Origin: Dyadobacter sp. CY323
GTDB taxonomy: Bacteria > Bacteroidota > Bacteroidia > Cytophagales > Spirosomataceae
DNA: 64,000 nt
Assembly (NCBI RefSeq): GCF_021390245.1
Contig: NZ_JAJUXH010000002.1
Coordinates: 310,001-374,000 of the forward strand
Direction of reading: 5' to 3'
Numbering within the stretch: position 1 is the stretch's first letter; the number at the start of each line of letters is the position of its first letter. This document shows, in pieces, positions 26,718-34,419 of this stretch. Both the position numbers and the translations under genes were made by a program. The notes below the pieces were generated by a model. The model ran no database searches, was not told where the DNA came from, and saw only the letters and a program-made list of their open reading frames with translations.

Positions 26718-26775
26718 GGCCTCATGGCTAACAGATTTGTGCATTTGCTGACACAAATCTATTTGCCATGAAGCC
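26718..26775 (-). terminator. long two-part stem-loop, probable terminator
   Basis: Outer arms 26718..26728 and 26765..26775 pair over 11 positions with one mismatch. Inner arms AGATTTGTG (26733..26741) and CACAAATCT (26752..26760) pair perfectly. On the minus strand the structure is followed by CCUUUUAUCUU, so it can end the DUF1080 transcript. The size and two-storey form are larger than the other terminators here, so a structured RNA element is an alternative. Confidence 0.55.
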
Positions 26776-26852
26776 CTGTACTAAGTGTTTTCCGACGAAC
26801 TACTGGTTTCGACCGGATGAATCAAGCCGCAGAAGGAATGAAGATGAAAGGC

Positions 26853-27482
26853 TTAGAGCTCCTCGATCATGATATTTTTCCAGCGTACCTTAATTCCGCC
26901 GCCGTCATGGATTTGAAGAGCAATCCCTCCAACACCCGCGCCAATTTTCGCATCGTCCAAATCAACCATCAGATTACCATTCAGCCACGTCTGTGTTTTA
27001 TCACCGACTGCACGAATACGCAATGTATTCCATTCTCCCATTTTAAGAAATCCTTCCTTTTCGTCTGGAATCTGAACGAGCCAGTTACGTCCATATGACT
27101 CGTAAATACCGCCAGTGTCGTGATTTGGCGGAGCAACCTCAACTTGCCAGCCTGAAACTTTGGTACCATCCACTGTAGATCGGAAAAACACACCGCTGTT
27201 TCCGTTTGCTTCTTGTTTGAATTGCAGGCTCAGATCGAAGTTCTTGTAAAACTTGTCGGTGGTAAGATAGCCGTATTTTTTGTCCGGGCCGCTTTCACAG
27301 ATCAGCTCGCCGTTTTCCACATACCATTTTTCAGTTCCATTTATTTTCCAGCCGGTCAGATCCTTTCCGTTGAACAATTTTTTAGGCTTCTTCACAAAAT
27401 CGGATTCATTCAACACCAGAAAAGCAGAGTTGAGGAATAAAATGGCAGCACAAAAAATGGCTAAATGCTTGGTCTTTAACAT
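26853..27482 (-). CDS. DUF1080 (3-keto-disaccharide hydrolase-like) exported protein
   Basis: The 209-residue protein has a hydrophobic leader (about 1-25) and then the DUF1080 concanavalin-like fold: KKLFNGKDLTGWKINGTEKWYVENGEL, GNSGVFFRS, GWQVEVAPPNHDTGGIYE, WNTLRIRAVGDKTQTWLNG and a C-terminal GGIALQIHDGGGIKVRWKNI. The family includes periplasmic 3-keto-glycoside hydrolases and many uncharacterised sugar-active proteins. The gene is alone on its strand and divergent from the fasciclin gene. Substrate unknown. Confidence 0.9.
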   Translation of the reverse strand: MLKTKHLAIFCAAILFLNSAFLVLNESDFVKKPKKLFNGKDLTGWKINGTEKWYVENGELICESGPDKKYGYLTTDKFYKNFDLSLQFKQEANGNSGVFFRSTVDGTKVSGWQVEVAPPNHDTGGIYESYGRNWLVQIPDEKEGFLKMGEWNTLRIRAVGDKTQTWLNGNLMVDLDDAKIGAGVGGIALQIHDGGGIKVRWKNIMIEEL

Positions 27483-27577
27483 AAGGAGTTTGGGGTTAGG
27501 ATTAAAAAAATCAGATTAAGAATGTTTTCAAAATACATTTTCCGTTAGTTTTACAAAAACTAATCGTCTGGAAAGCT

Positions 27578-28084
27578 ATGAAAAAAAACCGTTTTTTGAG
27601 GCTTGGTGCCCTATTTTTTTTAATTACAGGCCTATTTTCACTCGCATTGACATCCTGTAAGGAAAACGAGGAAGACAAGGTGAAGCCTGTTACCATTACG
27701 GACATCATCCTTAAAAATAACGACTTCAGCATGCTCCGCGACATTATGCTTTATGCGGGAATGAGCGATGCAATGCGTACAGAAAACTATACCTTATTCG
27801 CACCGGACAATGACGCATTTGAAAAAGCGAACATTTTCAGTTCGAGCGTAATCACGAATTTACCGAAGGATTCTGCACGTTTCTTTCTTCAAAACCACAT
27901 TTTGAAGAACCGTAAGGATTACGATGATTTGGTGGTGGGATCGTTTGATGCTCTGAATAAGAAAAAACTTAATATTACCAAAATAGATAGTGTGATCGCC
28001 ATTAATAAGTCGGAGATTGTGATCGAGGATGTTAATGCGGCAAATGGCGTTATCCACGTCATAGACAGTGTTTTAGTCAGGTAG
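27578..28084 (+). CDS. fasciclin-domain lipoprotein
   Basis: The 168-residue protein has a signal peptide ending in the lipobox LTSC (Cys about 27). One FAS1 domain follows: the H1-type box appears as YTLFAPDNDAFEK and the H2 region as ANGVIHVIDSVLVR. FAS1 domains mediate adhesion to proteins or sugars; lipidation would place it on the periplasmic or surface side of a membrane. The gene shares a strong bidirectional terminator with ndk. The divergent promoter region contains a TTAGTTTT/AAAACTAA inverted repeat near 27546..27564. Confidence 0.88.
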   Translation: MKKNRFLRLGALFFLITGLFSLALTSCKENEEDKVKPVTITDIILKNNDFSMLRDIMLYAGMSDAMRTENYTLFAPDNDAFEKANIFSSSVITNLPKDSARFFLQNHILKNRKDYDDLVVGSFDALNKKKLNITKIDSVIAINKSEIVIEDVNAANGVIHVIDSVLVR

Positions 28085-28102
28085 AAACAGAAATCATTTT
28101 AT

Positions 28103-28147
28103 ACCAAAGAACGCCCGATAGCATGTTGCTATCGGGCGTTCTTTGGT
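28103..28147. terminator. bidirectional intrinsic terminator, 21-bp perfect stem
   Basis: Arms 28103..28123 and 28127..28147 are exact reverse complements with a TGT loop. The stem core is GC-rich (GAACGCCCGATAGC). It lies between the convergent fasciclin and ndk genes. This is the longest perfect stem among the terminators in the window. Confidence 0.9.
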
Positions 28148-28157
28148 TAACACTAAT

Positions 28158-28577
28158 TCAGAATTGCTCGATGTGTGCGAAAAAGAAATTTCCTTCAATT
28201 TCTGCATTCTCGTCCGAGTCAGAACCATGAATTGCATTTGCTTCAATGGATTTTGCAAATAGCTTGCGAATCGTTCCTTCGTCCGCATTTGCGGGATTTG
28301 TAGCACCGATTAATGTACGGAAGTCAGTTACTGCATTTTCTTTTTCCAAAATCATCGGAACAATCGCGCCGGAAGACATATATTGGCAAAGGTCGTTGTA
28401 GAATGGACGTTCCTTGTGTACAGCGTAAAATTCTCCTGCCCTTTCCGGTGTGAGCTTCGTCTTTTTAAGAGCTACGATCCGAAATCCTGCTTCCTCGATC
28501 ATTTTAATAATGGAACCCGAATTTCCGTCCGATACGGCATCCGGTTTAATCATTGTGAATGTTCTATTCGTTGGCAT
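28158..28577 (-). CDS. ndk: nucleoside diphosphate kinase
   Basis: The 139-residue protein starts at [15 protein letters not shown], the usual family start. An upstream ATG would add ten unrelated residues. The catalytic histidine is in NAIHGSDS, and [23 protein letters not shown] and [14 protein letters not shown] are standard NDK segments. It exchanges the gamma phosphate between nucleoside di- and triphosphates in the cytoplasm. Length is normal. Confidence 0.97.
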   Translation of the reverse strand: MPTNRTFTMIKPDAVSDGNSGSIIKMIEEAGFRIVALKKTKLTPERAGEFYAVHKERPFYNDLCQYMSSGAIVPMILEKENAVTDFRTLIGATNPANADEGTIRKLFAKSIEANAIHGSDSDENAEIEGNFFFAHIEQF

Positions 28578-28604
28578 ACAATTGGCTAAATTTAATTTTT
28601 GGTG

Positions 28605-28612
28605 CAAAACTA
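28605..28612 (-). promoter_or_regulatory. candidate -7 promoter element for ndk
   Basis: On the minus strand TAGTTTTG followed by CACC matches TAnnTTTG, 28 nt before the ndk start. No clear -33 TTG is seen. Confidence 0.45.
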
Positions 28613-28724
28613 CTATTTTTCATTTTATAACCTCAGTCCTTCCTCACTTCACTAATCCATACAAAAACAACTCGCACCGGTAAGCCTTTAGTGCTCAGGA
28701 TTAAGCAAATCCCAACTGTTTTAT

Positions 28725-28732
28725 TAATTTTG
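28725..28732 (+). promoter_or_regulatory. candidate -7 promoter element for nrnA-like gene
   Basis: TAATTTTG matches TAnnTTTG and lies 46 nt before the GTG start. The -33 region is weak. Confidence 0.4.
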
Positions 28733-28778
28733 TGGGCTCAAAGCGACAAGCGAATTCCCCTTTTTGAATTAAATAACT

Positions 28779-29813
28779 GTGAATCAAACCGTTAAAGAGT
28801 TAAGCTCTTTTCTATCCACTCCAAAAAAAATCATCATTACGATGCACCGTGACCCGGACGCCGATGCGCTCGGATCGTCACTTGGGTGGGCAAGTTATTT
28901 AATAAAAAAGGGACATGATGTTACCGTAATCAGCCCGACAGACTATACCGCCAATCTTCGCTGGCTCGACGGGATCGATCACGTATTAGTGTACGAAAGA
29001 TCCAGCGATCAGGGAAAATGCAAGAAAAAAATCGAACTGGCTGATCTGATCTGCTGCCTTGATTTTTCGGCTTTGTCCAGGTTAAAGGATCTTGGAAAAG
29101 TTGTTCAGGAGGCTGCGGCCATTAAATTAATGATTGATCATCACCTGGAACCTGAGCACTTTGCAAAATGGATGATCTGGGATACAAATGCTGCCGCAAC
29201 CGCACAACTGGTGTATGCGTTGATCAAGGAAATCGAAGGTGACTTACCTACGCGTGAGATTTTTGATATTCCACTGGCCGAATCTCTTTATGCCGGCATT
29301 ATGACGGATACCGGCTCATTCAGACATGCTAACGTCACCCCCGATGTGCACCTGGCCGTGGCCGATTTGATGCTTACGGGCTTTGATAGCAGTCGTGTAC
29401 ACAGACTTATTTATGATAATGCGCCGCTTTCACGCCTGCAATTTCTCGGGTATGTACTTTCTCAGAAATTAACTGTCCTTCCGGAATTCCGTACTTCATA
29501 TATGGTTCTTACCGAGGCGGAACTTCAAAAATTCAATTCGAGCACAGGCGAGACGGAAGGAATCGTAAACTATGGTTTGCAGGTCGAAAATGTGGTGATG
29601 TCCGCCATGTTTATTGAACGTAAAGGCGAGGTGAAAATTTCTTTCCGGTCGGTCGGATCGTTCTCAGTACGTGACCTTGCAAGTTCCCATTTCAATGGCG
29701 GCGGGCACAAAAATGCATCCGGTGGAAGATCAGAACAATCAGTAAATGAAACGGTTGCCTATTTTTTAAGTGTACTTCCACAATACCAACAGGCTCTTTT
29801 GAGCGTTGACTAA
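28779..29813 (+). CDS. DHH/DHHA1 phosphoesterase (NrnA-like oligoribonuclease/pAp phosphatase)
   Basis: The 344-residue protein starts with GTG; no in-frame ATG gives a better start before MHRDPDADALGSSLG, the first metal motif. The DHH motif is present as MIDHHLEPE, MTDTGSFRHANV supplies another Asp, and the C-terminal DHHA1 signature is GGGHKNASGG. The family degrades short RNA and 3'-phosphoadenosine 5'-phosphate in the cytoplasm. It is followed 53 nt later by an FKBP lipoprotein gene on the same strand. Confidence 0.93.
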   Translation: MNQTVKELSSFLSTPKKIIITMHRDPDADALGSSLGWASYLIKKGHDVTVISPTDYTANLRWLDGIDHVLVYERSSDQGKCKKKIELADLICCLDFSALSRLKDLGKVVQEAAAIKLMIDHHLEPEHFAKWMIWDTNAAATAQLVYALIKEIEGDLPTREIFDIPLAESLYAGIMTDTGSFRHANVTPDVHLAVADLMLTGFDSSRVHRLIYDNAPLSRLQFLGYVLSQKLTVLPEFRTSYMVLTEAELQKFNSSTGETEGIVNYGLQVENVVMSAMFIERKGEVKISFRSVGSFSVRDLASSHFNGGGHKNASGGRSEQSVNETVAYFLSVLPQYQQALLSVD

Positions 29814-29866
29814 ACTTAATTTGTACAGCAAAATTCACCCAAATATTTTCTAATTAACACAATCCA

Positions 29867-30772
29867 ATGAATCTTAAAACAATCGGTTATGCGATGGGCA
29901 TAACTATTTTCACAGTCGCTTGCAATCAATACAAAACGCAGGTTACCGACAGCGGTCTCAAATACCAGATGTTTGAGCATAAAGAAGATGCAAGAAAATC
30001 AAAGCTGGGTGATATCATGTCTTTCCATTTGGTTTTGAAAAATGGCACGGATTCGACGCTCAGAGACACATATAAAGAAGGAAACCCTGTGAAAATGGTC
30101 TTACAGGCGCCACAATACAAAGGTAGTTTTGAGGAAGGTCTCACATTGCTGGCTGCGGGTGACAGCGCGAAATTTTTGATCAATGCGGATACTTTGTTTG
30201 CAAAAATCGGACAACCAATGCCTCCAATGATTAAAAAAGGTTCTGAATTGAGTTTCACTGTAAAAGTGCTCAGTGTACTTACTTCGGAAGAATTTCAGAA
30301 ACAACAATCTGAGGCAAGTGGAAAACAAAAAGGGATTGATAATAAAACGATCGAAGACTTTCTTGCCAAAAACAATCTGAAAGCAAAAGCCCGCAAAACT
30401 GCATCCGGTTTATATTATGTACCGCAGGTTGAAGGTTCGGGTCCAAGTCCGGTTTCCGGCGACAATGTGAAAGTACATTATACCGGCAAGTTCCTGGACG
30501 GGAAGGAATTCGACAGTTCAAAAAATCAAGGGAAACCATTGGATCTGCAGGTCGGCGCAGGAATGGTTATTCCAGGTTGGGAAGAAGGTATTATGTTGAT
30601 GAAAAAAGGCGAAAAAGGTCTGTTAATTATTCCTTCCGGGCTGGCTTACGGCCCTGAGGCATACGGACCGATACCTGGAAACTCTGTTCTACAGTTTGAA
30701 ATGGAGCTGCTTGACTTTTCGAAAGGACAACCTCAACCAGCAGGACCTCCGGTTGCGCCTCCGACCAGATAA
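29867..30772 (+). CDS. FKBP-type peptidyl-prolyl isomerase lipoprotein (two FKBP-like domains)
   Basis: The 301-residue protein has a leader with a lipobox-like TVAC (Cys about 19). A divergent FKBP-like domain spans about 30-140, and a standard FKBP domain spans about 190-285 (VKVHYTGKFLDGKEFDSSKNQGKPLDLQVG, VIPGWEEGIMLMKKGEKG, IPSGLAYGPEAYGPIPGN). The tail is proline-rich. It catalyses proline cis-trans isomerisation of exported proteins in the periplasm. The first domain lacks the usual active-site pattern and may be for dimerisation or chaperoning; this is inference. Confidence 0.92.
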   Translation: MNLKTIGYAMGITIFTVACNQYKTQVTDSGLKYQMFEHKEDARKSKLGDIMSFHLVLKNGTDSTLRDTYKEGNPVKMVLQAPQYKGSFEEGLTLLAAGDSAKFLINADTLFAKIGQPMPPMIKKGSELSFTVKVLSVLTSEEFQKQQSEASGKQKGIDNKTIEDFLAKNNLKAKARKTASGLYYVPQVEGSGPSPVSGDNVKVHYTGKFLDGKEFDSSKNQGKPLDLQVGAGMVIPGWEEGIMLMKKGEKGLLIIPSGLAYGPEAYGPIPGNSVLQFEMELLDFSKGQPQPAGPPVAPPTR

Positions 30773-30791
30773 TCCAATATCCAACATTTGT

Positions 30792-30819
30792 AAACGGCCA
30801 TTCTCGCGAGTGGCCGTTT
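30792..30819 (+). terminator. intrinsic terminator after FKBP gene
   Basis: AAACGGCCA and TGGCCGTTT form a 9-bp stem with a 10-nt loop, followed by a T-run on the plus strand. Confidence 0.85.
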
Positions 30820-30853
30820 TTTTATGTAAAATGCGCAAGATTAAACCGTTTGA

Positions 30854-31441
30854 ATGAGTATGAAACTTTGTTTTGCAACGAATAATAAGCATAAATTAAA
30901 AGAAATACAGGCATTGCTGGGCGACCAGTTCGAATTAGTTACTCTGCAGGATATCGGCTGCGACACCGATATTCCTGAGCCGTTTGACACTATTTCGGAA
31001 AACTCGCGAGAGAAAGCCCGCTACGTTCATGATCATTATGGGATTGATTGCTTTGCTGACGATACGGGTTTGATTGTGGGTGCATTAAATGGAGAGCCGG
31101 GTGTGAAATCGGCCAGATATGCGGGGGAACAACGTAATTCTCAGGATAATATCAATCTGCTAATCAAGAACCTCTCTTCTCATGAAAACCATTATGCCCA
31201 TTTCCTGACAGTCATTACGCTGGTAATAAATGGCGTTTATCAGCAATTTGAGGGAAGCGTTGAAGGCAGGATCATATTCGATCAGCGGGGAAATAATGGT
31301 TTCGGATACGATCCCGTTTTCGTGCCTGAGGGATTTGAGCAAACATTTGCCGAGATGACGTTGGAGGATAAATCCGCTCTCAGCCATCGGGCCAGGGCAT
31401 TCGCCAAATTGGTGCATTTTTTGAAAAATACAAGCATTTAA
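30854..31441 (+). CDS. rdgB: RdgB/HAM1 non-canonical purine NTP pyrophosphatase
   Basis: The 195-residue protein has the family start MKLCFATNNKHKLKEIQALL; two ATG codons 6 nt apart are both possible starts. The catalytic region ISENSREKARYVHDHYGIDCFADDTGL, then LNGEPGVKSARYAG and GFGYDPVFVPEG, are diagnostic. The C-terminal KSALSHRARAFAKL is also conserved. It hydrolyses dITP and XTP to monophosphates, keeping damaged purines out of DNA. It lies 18 nt before ppk2. Confidence 0.96.
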   Translation: MSMKLCFATNNKHKLKEIQALLGDQFELVTLQDIGCDTDIPEPFDTISENSREKARYVHDHYGIDCFADDTGLIVGALNGEPGVKSARYAGEQRNSQDNINLLIKNLSSHENHYAHFLTVITLVINGVYQQFEGSVEGRIIFDQRGNNGFGYDPVFVPEGFEQTFAEMTLEDKSALSHRARAFAKLVHFLKNTSI

Positions 31442-31459
31442 CCCTAAATTACACGCATC

Positions 31460-32353
31460 ATGGCAGACTTTAATACGAATAAATTTCGGGTAGACGGCTC
31501 CGAAAAATTTGACATTAAGAAAGCAAAAACTCGTTTCCCCGACATTTATGATGGAAAGGAAGAGTACGAAGCAATGCAGGAACAGTCTGCAAAGGATCTG
31601 GATGAATTGCAAAGCAAAATGTATGCACACAACCGGTATGGCCTGCTGGTTATTTTCCAAGCTATGGATGCCGCCGGTAAGGATGGTACCATCAAAAATG
31701 TTTTAGCAGGAGTTAATCCGATCGGCATTAAAATCCATTCCTTTAAAAGGCCGACAGAAACTGAATTAAGTCATGACTTTCTGTGGAGGACTAATCAGGT
31801 CTTGCCTCAACGCGGCACGATTACCATTTTTAACCGTAGCTATTACGAAGAAGTGTTAGTAGTAAAAGTGGAACCTGCAATACTTACCCAGTCTCAGCGA
31901 CTGCCGGTGGAGTTGACTGATGATCTTGAGAAAGTTTGGAAACACCGGTATTCCGACATACGTAATCTCGAAAAGTACCTGTATCGAAATGGAATCCGGG
32001 TTATCAAATTCTTTCTCAATGTGTCAAAAGAAGAACAGGCTTCAAGACTGATAGAACGAATTGAAGATCCTGCAAAAAATTGGAAGTTTGAAGAAAACGA
32101 TGTGAAAGTCCGGGATAAATGGGACGAATATATGCAGGCTTATGAAGATTGTATTAATGCGACCGCTACAAAAAAATCTCCATGGTACGTAATCCCGGCC
32201 GACGACAAGAAAAATCTCCGGCTCACAGTGGGGCGTATTATTGCCGAAGAATTAAAAACGATGGACATGAAATACCCGGAGGTTGGGGAGGAAAGAACGG
32301 CAGAGCTACGGGATTTTATTGATATTATTAATAACCAAACTCTCGAAAAGTAA
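31460..32353 (+). CDS. ppk2: polyphosphate kinase 2 family protein (single-domain PPK2)
   Basis: The 297-residue protein has a Walker A loop (MDAAGKDGTIK), the lid motif region KRPTETELSHDFLWR and the Walker B-type FNRSYYEEVLVV. PPK2 enzymes transfer phosphate between polyphosphate and nucleoside mono- or diphosphates. This sequence resembles the class III type, which can phosphorylate both AMP and ADP, but the class cannot be proven by eye. It is cytoplasmic. It follows rdgB by 18 nt and ends at an intrinsic terminator. Confidence 0.92.
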   Translation: MADFNTNKFRVDGSEKFDIKKAKTRFPDIYDGKEEYEAMQEQSAKDLDELQSKMYAHNRYGLLVIFQAMDAAGKDGTIKNVLAGVNPIGIKIHSFKRPTETELSHDFLWRTNQVLPQRGTITIFNRSYYEEVLVVKVEPAILTQSQRLPVELTDDLEKVWKHRYSDIRNLEKYLYRNGIRVIKFFLNVSKEEQASRLIERIEDPAKNWKFEENDVKVRDKWDEYMQAYEDCINATATKKSPWYVIPADDKKNLRLTVGRIIAEELKTMDMKYPEVGEERTAELRDFIDIINNQTLEK

Positions 32354-32381
32354 TCCCTGACGACATTTTCAAACAAAAAAA

Positions 32382-32402
32382 GCGGCTGATCTGATCAGCC
32401 GC
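32382..32402. terminator. intrinsic terminator after ppk2
   Basis: GCGGCTGATC and GATCAGCCGC are exact reverse complements separated by one base. In RNA the inner bases form the loop. An A-run lies to the left, so it suits the minus-strand transcript of the coiled-coil gene best and probably serves the ppk2 side too. Confidence 0.75.
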
Positions 32403-32433
32403 CTTATAGTCATGCATGGTGTGAAGTTATTCT

Positions 32434-33384
32434 TTATTTAATGGTGAAATTACCGCCACCAATTTTGTAACCTTCCGCATATAACTCAACGTTATATTTT
32501 CCAGGACGGAATTGAGAAGCATTATCATACAAAAACTCTACTTTCTGGTTGTTGTTCTGATATGCTATGCTTTCGCGGGCCGTGAATTTCGATGGAGCAC
32601 CGTCCACTTCGAACTCGCCGGATCCAGTTGCATCGTCGGCAACTACCGCTCCTTGGGGATCCAAAATTCTTACATAAATGTCTTTAGAATCCTGTGCGGT
32701 CAACTCGTTTTCAGGCAGGTTGAATACAAATTTCAGTTTATCAACTTTCTTCGATTTATATTCTTCTCTATCTTTTACTTTACCTCTTGAATTAACAGTC
32801 AGGATTTTAAGGTTTTGAGCTTTTAGCGCAGCAGCCTTACTCACCTTGTCGCTCAATTCTTTGTTAGCAGCTGTAAACGTAACAACAGAGTCCGTCAATT
32901 CAGTTTGGCGTTGAACCAGTCTCTCACGTTCGCTGGTTAATGAACCAACATGTGTACTAAGCGAATCGTTTGATGCTACCAGTTGCTCGTTTTCTAATTT
33001 AAGTTGAGCGATCATTTCATCTTTTTCAACCAGGAACTTCTCATATTCTTTGATTTTTCCCAGGTATTTGTTGGTTTCGACCTTACGACTTCTGCTGAAA
33101 GCAAGTTTGTCTTTTTCCAACTGCTCTTTCATTTTGGTGAGCTCTGAAACGTCTCCTCCCAATCTTTCAACTTCTGCGATTTTTGAATCAAGAACTGTGG
33201 ATATTGAATCCAACTTCGTTTTAGTTACTGCCAGCTCCCTAGCTTTTTCAACCACCATTGATTCCTGTTGAGTAAGCTCTTGTTTTTGAGTCGTGAACAG
33301 GTAGCCAAACATGGCCGTCGCTAGCCCAAGGACAACAACCATTGCCCAGGCTATGCTTTGCTTATTCTTTTGTTCTTGTTGCAT
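32434..33384 (-). CDS. single-span membrane protein with long coiled coil
   Basis: The 316-residue protein has a short cytoplasmic N-terminus, one membrane segment (about 12-30; WAMVVVLGLATAMFGYLF), a coiled coil of about 170 residues (35-200) rich in E, K, Q and S, and a C-terminal beta-rich domain of about 110 residues (KLKFVFNLPENELTAQDSKDIYVRIL to GGNFTIK). No named family is recognised. The layout suggests a periplasmic spacer carrying a sandwich domain. It stands alone on the minus strand. Confidence 0.75.
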   Translation of the reverse strand: MQQEQKNKQSIAWAMVVVLGLATAMFGYLFTTQKQELTQQESMVVEKARELAVTKTKLDSISTVLDSKIAEVERLGGDVSELTKMKEQLEKDKLAFSRSRKVETNKYLGKIKEYEKFLVEKDEMIAQLKLENEQLVASNDSLSTHVGSLTSERERLVQRQTELTDSVVTFTAANKELSDKVSKAAALKAQNLKILTVNSRGKVKDREEYKSKKVDKLKFVFNLPENELTAQDSKDIYVRILDPQGAVVADDATGSGEFEVDGAPSKFTARESIAYQNNNQKVEFLYDNASQFRPGKYNVELYAEGYKIGGGNFTIK

Positions 33385-33549
33385 TGAATTAGAGATTTAA
33401 TTGTGTGATTTAGTTTTCATGTTGACAGGTTAAAGTTTAATCCGGGTCTACATGGTATCGCGTCTGGTTCAACCAAACTTGTGCCGAAAGGTTATTTACA
33501 TCGAAATGAGCCTTTCCAGATTTTTGAATTACCTCGAAATAATGCAAGA

Positions 33550-33583
33550 AAAAGAGCCTAAATAATGTTGTTTAGGCTCTTTT
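33550..33583. terminator. bidirectional intrinsic terminator
   Basis: AAAAGAGCCTAAA and TTTAGGCTCTTTT form a 13-bp stem with an 8-nt loop, and the A and T runs extend on both sides. On the minus strand it lies 129 nt past the stop of the lipoprotein gene at 33712. Confidence 0.75.
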
Positions 33584-33647
33584 TTGCTGAAAATATCTAG
33601 ATGGGAAATTATTACTTACCAGTCGTTGAAGTAACTTTACAAGTTGG

Positions 33648-33672
33648 AAATTGGGTAATGTTTACCCAATTT
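33648..33672. repeat. 11-bp hairpin in 3' region of lipoprotein gene
   Basis: AAATTGGGTAA, loop TGT, then TTACCCAATTT. It lies 40 nt past the stop of the unknown lipoprotein. The stem is AT-rich and no U-run follows, so it may be an mRNA 3'-end stabiliser or an operator rather than a terminator. Confidence 0.5.
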
Positions 33673-33711
33673 ATGGTGTAAGAGTACAAAGTAAATGTGC
33701 CTCTAAACACG

Positions 33712-34323
33712 CTATAATCCTATTTTTGAGAATATCGCGAAAGATCTCTTGTCCATTAAAACTAACTTTTGATATCCTTTAACCCTGTATGTTGAGAGTT
33801 CCCAAACATTATCTTTTGAACTGCAGAAAAGCTCAATCTCTTTTTCAGATGTATAGATCTTGTTATGTGATTTTAAAAGAGCCTGAATGTGAATAGGTTG
33901 GCTAGTGACTGAATCTACGGAGATCCTCAGATACTGAACGGGTAAATCCATTTGTGGCTTTAATGTATACTCAAAATGAAGGGAATCCTTCCGTGACACA
34001 CTGTAACTCTGACGATAAGCAGGTTTATTAATATCGGCCTGACTAAATAACTCCAGTTCTTTTTTCCAGTCAATTTCACTGGATCTGACCTCTTCGCTTT
34101 TACCGTCAAGCATGGTTGTCTTAGATACTTTCGGCCTCTTTTCGCTTAAATAAACTATTTGATTCTCAATAAATCCTTTCAAGTCGAAATACACTTTGTC
34201 TTTGTCATCTTCGGTACGGTCCGCCTCACAAGAGAGCAGTAGAAAAAAACAGCCTATTGTTGCGCATTTGCCGATATATTTCAAGATCGTTGAAGGTATT
34301 CCTGGCTTATAGCTGTGAAGCAT
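33712..34323 (-). CDS. lipoprotein of unknown function
   Basis: The 203-residue protein has an N-terminal leader with a clear lipobox LLLSC (Cys about 32). The mature part is acidic at first (EADRTEDDKDK) and then mixed beta/alpha, with no motif I recognise. The leader before the hydrophobic core is long (about 20 residues), so a later start is possible, though the only good ATG is at 34323. Flanking hairpins on both sides suggest a single-gene transcript. Confidence 0.7.
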   Translation of the reverse strand: MLHSYKPGIPSTILKYIGKCATIGCFFLLLSCEADRTEDDKDKVYFDLKGFIENQIVYLSEKRPKVSKTTMLDGKSEEVRSSEIDWKKELELFSQADINKPAYRQSYSVSRKDSLHFEYTLKPQMDLPVQYLRISVDSVTSQPIHIQALLKSHNKIYTSEKEIELFCSSKDNVWELSTYRVKGYQKLVLMDKRSFAIFSKIGL

Positions 34324-34367
34324 TTTAATTTGAAATTGTAAGTTTATTGCTGCCCGATAATTAAAAA

Positions 34368-34392
34368 GGCAGAGAGTCCCGGACTCTCTGCC
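34368..34392. terminator. intrinsic terminator after gpmI
   Basis: GGCAGAGAGTCC and GGACTCTCTGCC are exact reverse complements with one C between. On the minus strand a U-rich stretch follows. It closes the eno-ftsB-gpmI transcript. Confidence 0.8.
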
Positions 34393-34419
34393 ACTTAACA
34401 GCTTTTGAAACGGTTAAGT

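Larger units (their letters stand above)
33385..33711. other. 327-nt intergenic region with two hairpins
   Basis: There is no gene in this stretch. It carries two hairpins, listed separately (33550..33583 and 33648..33672). The remainder is AT-rich and should hold the promoter of the coiled-coil gene; I see no exact TAnnTTTG on the minus strand. Confidence 0.6.
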
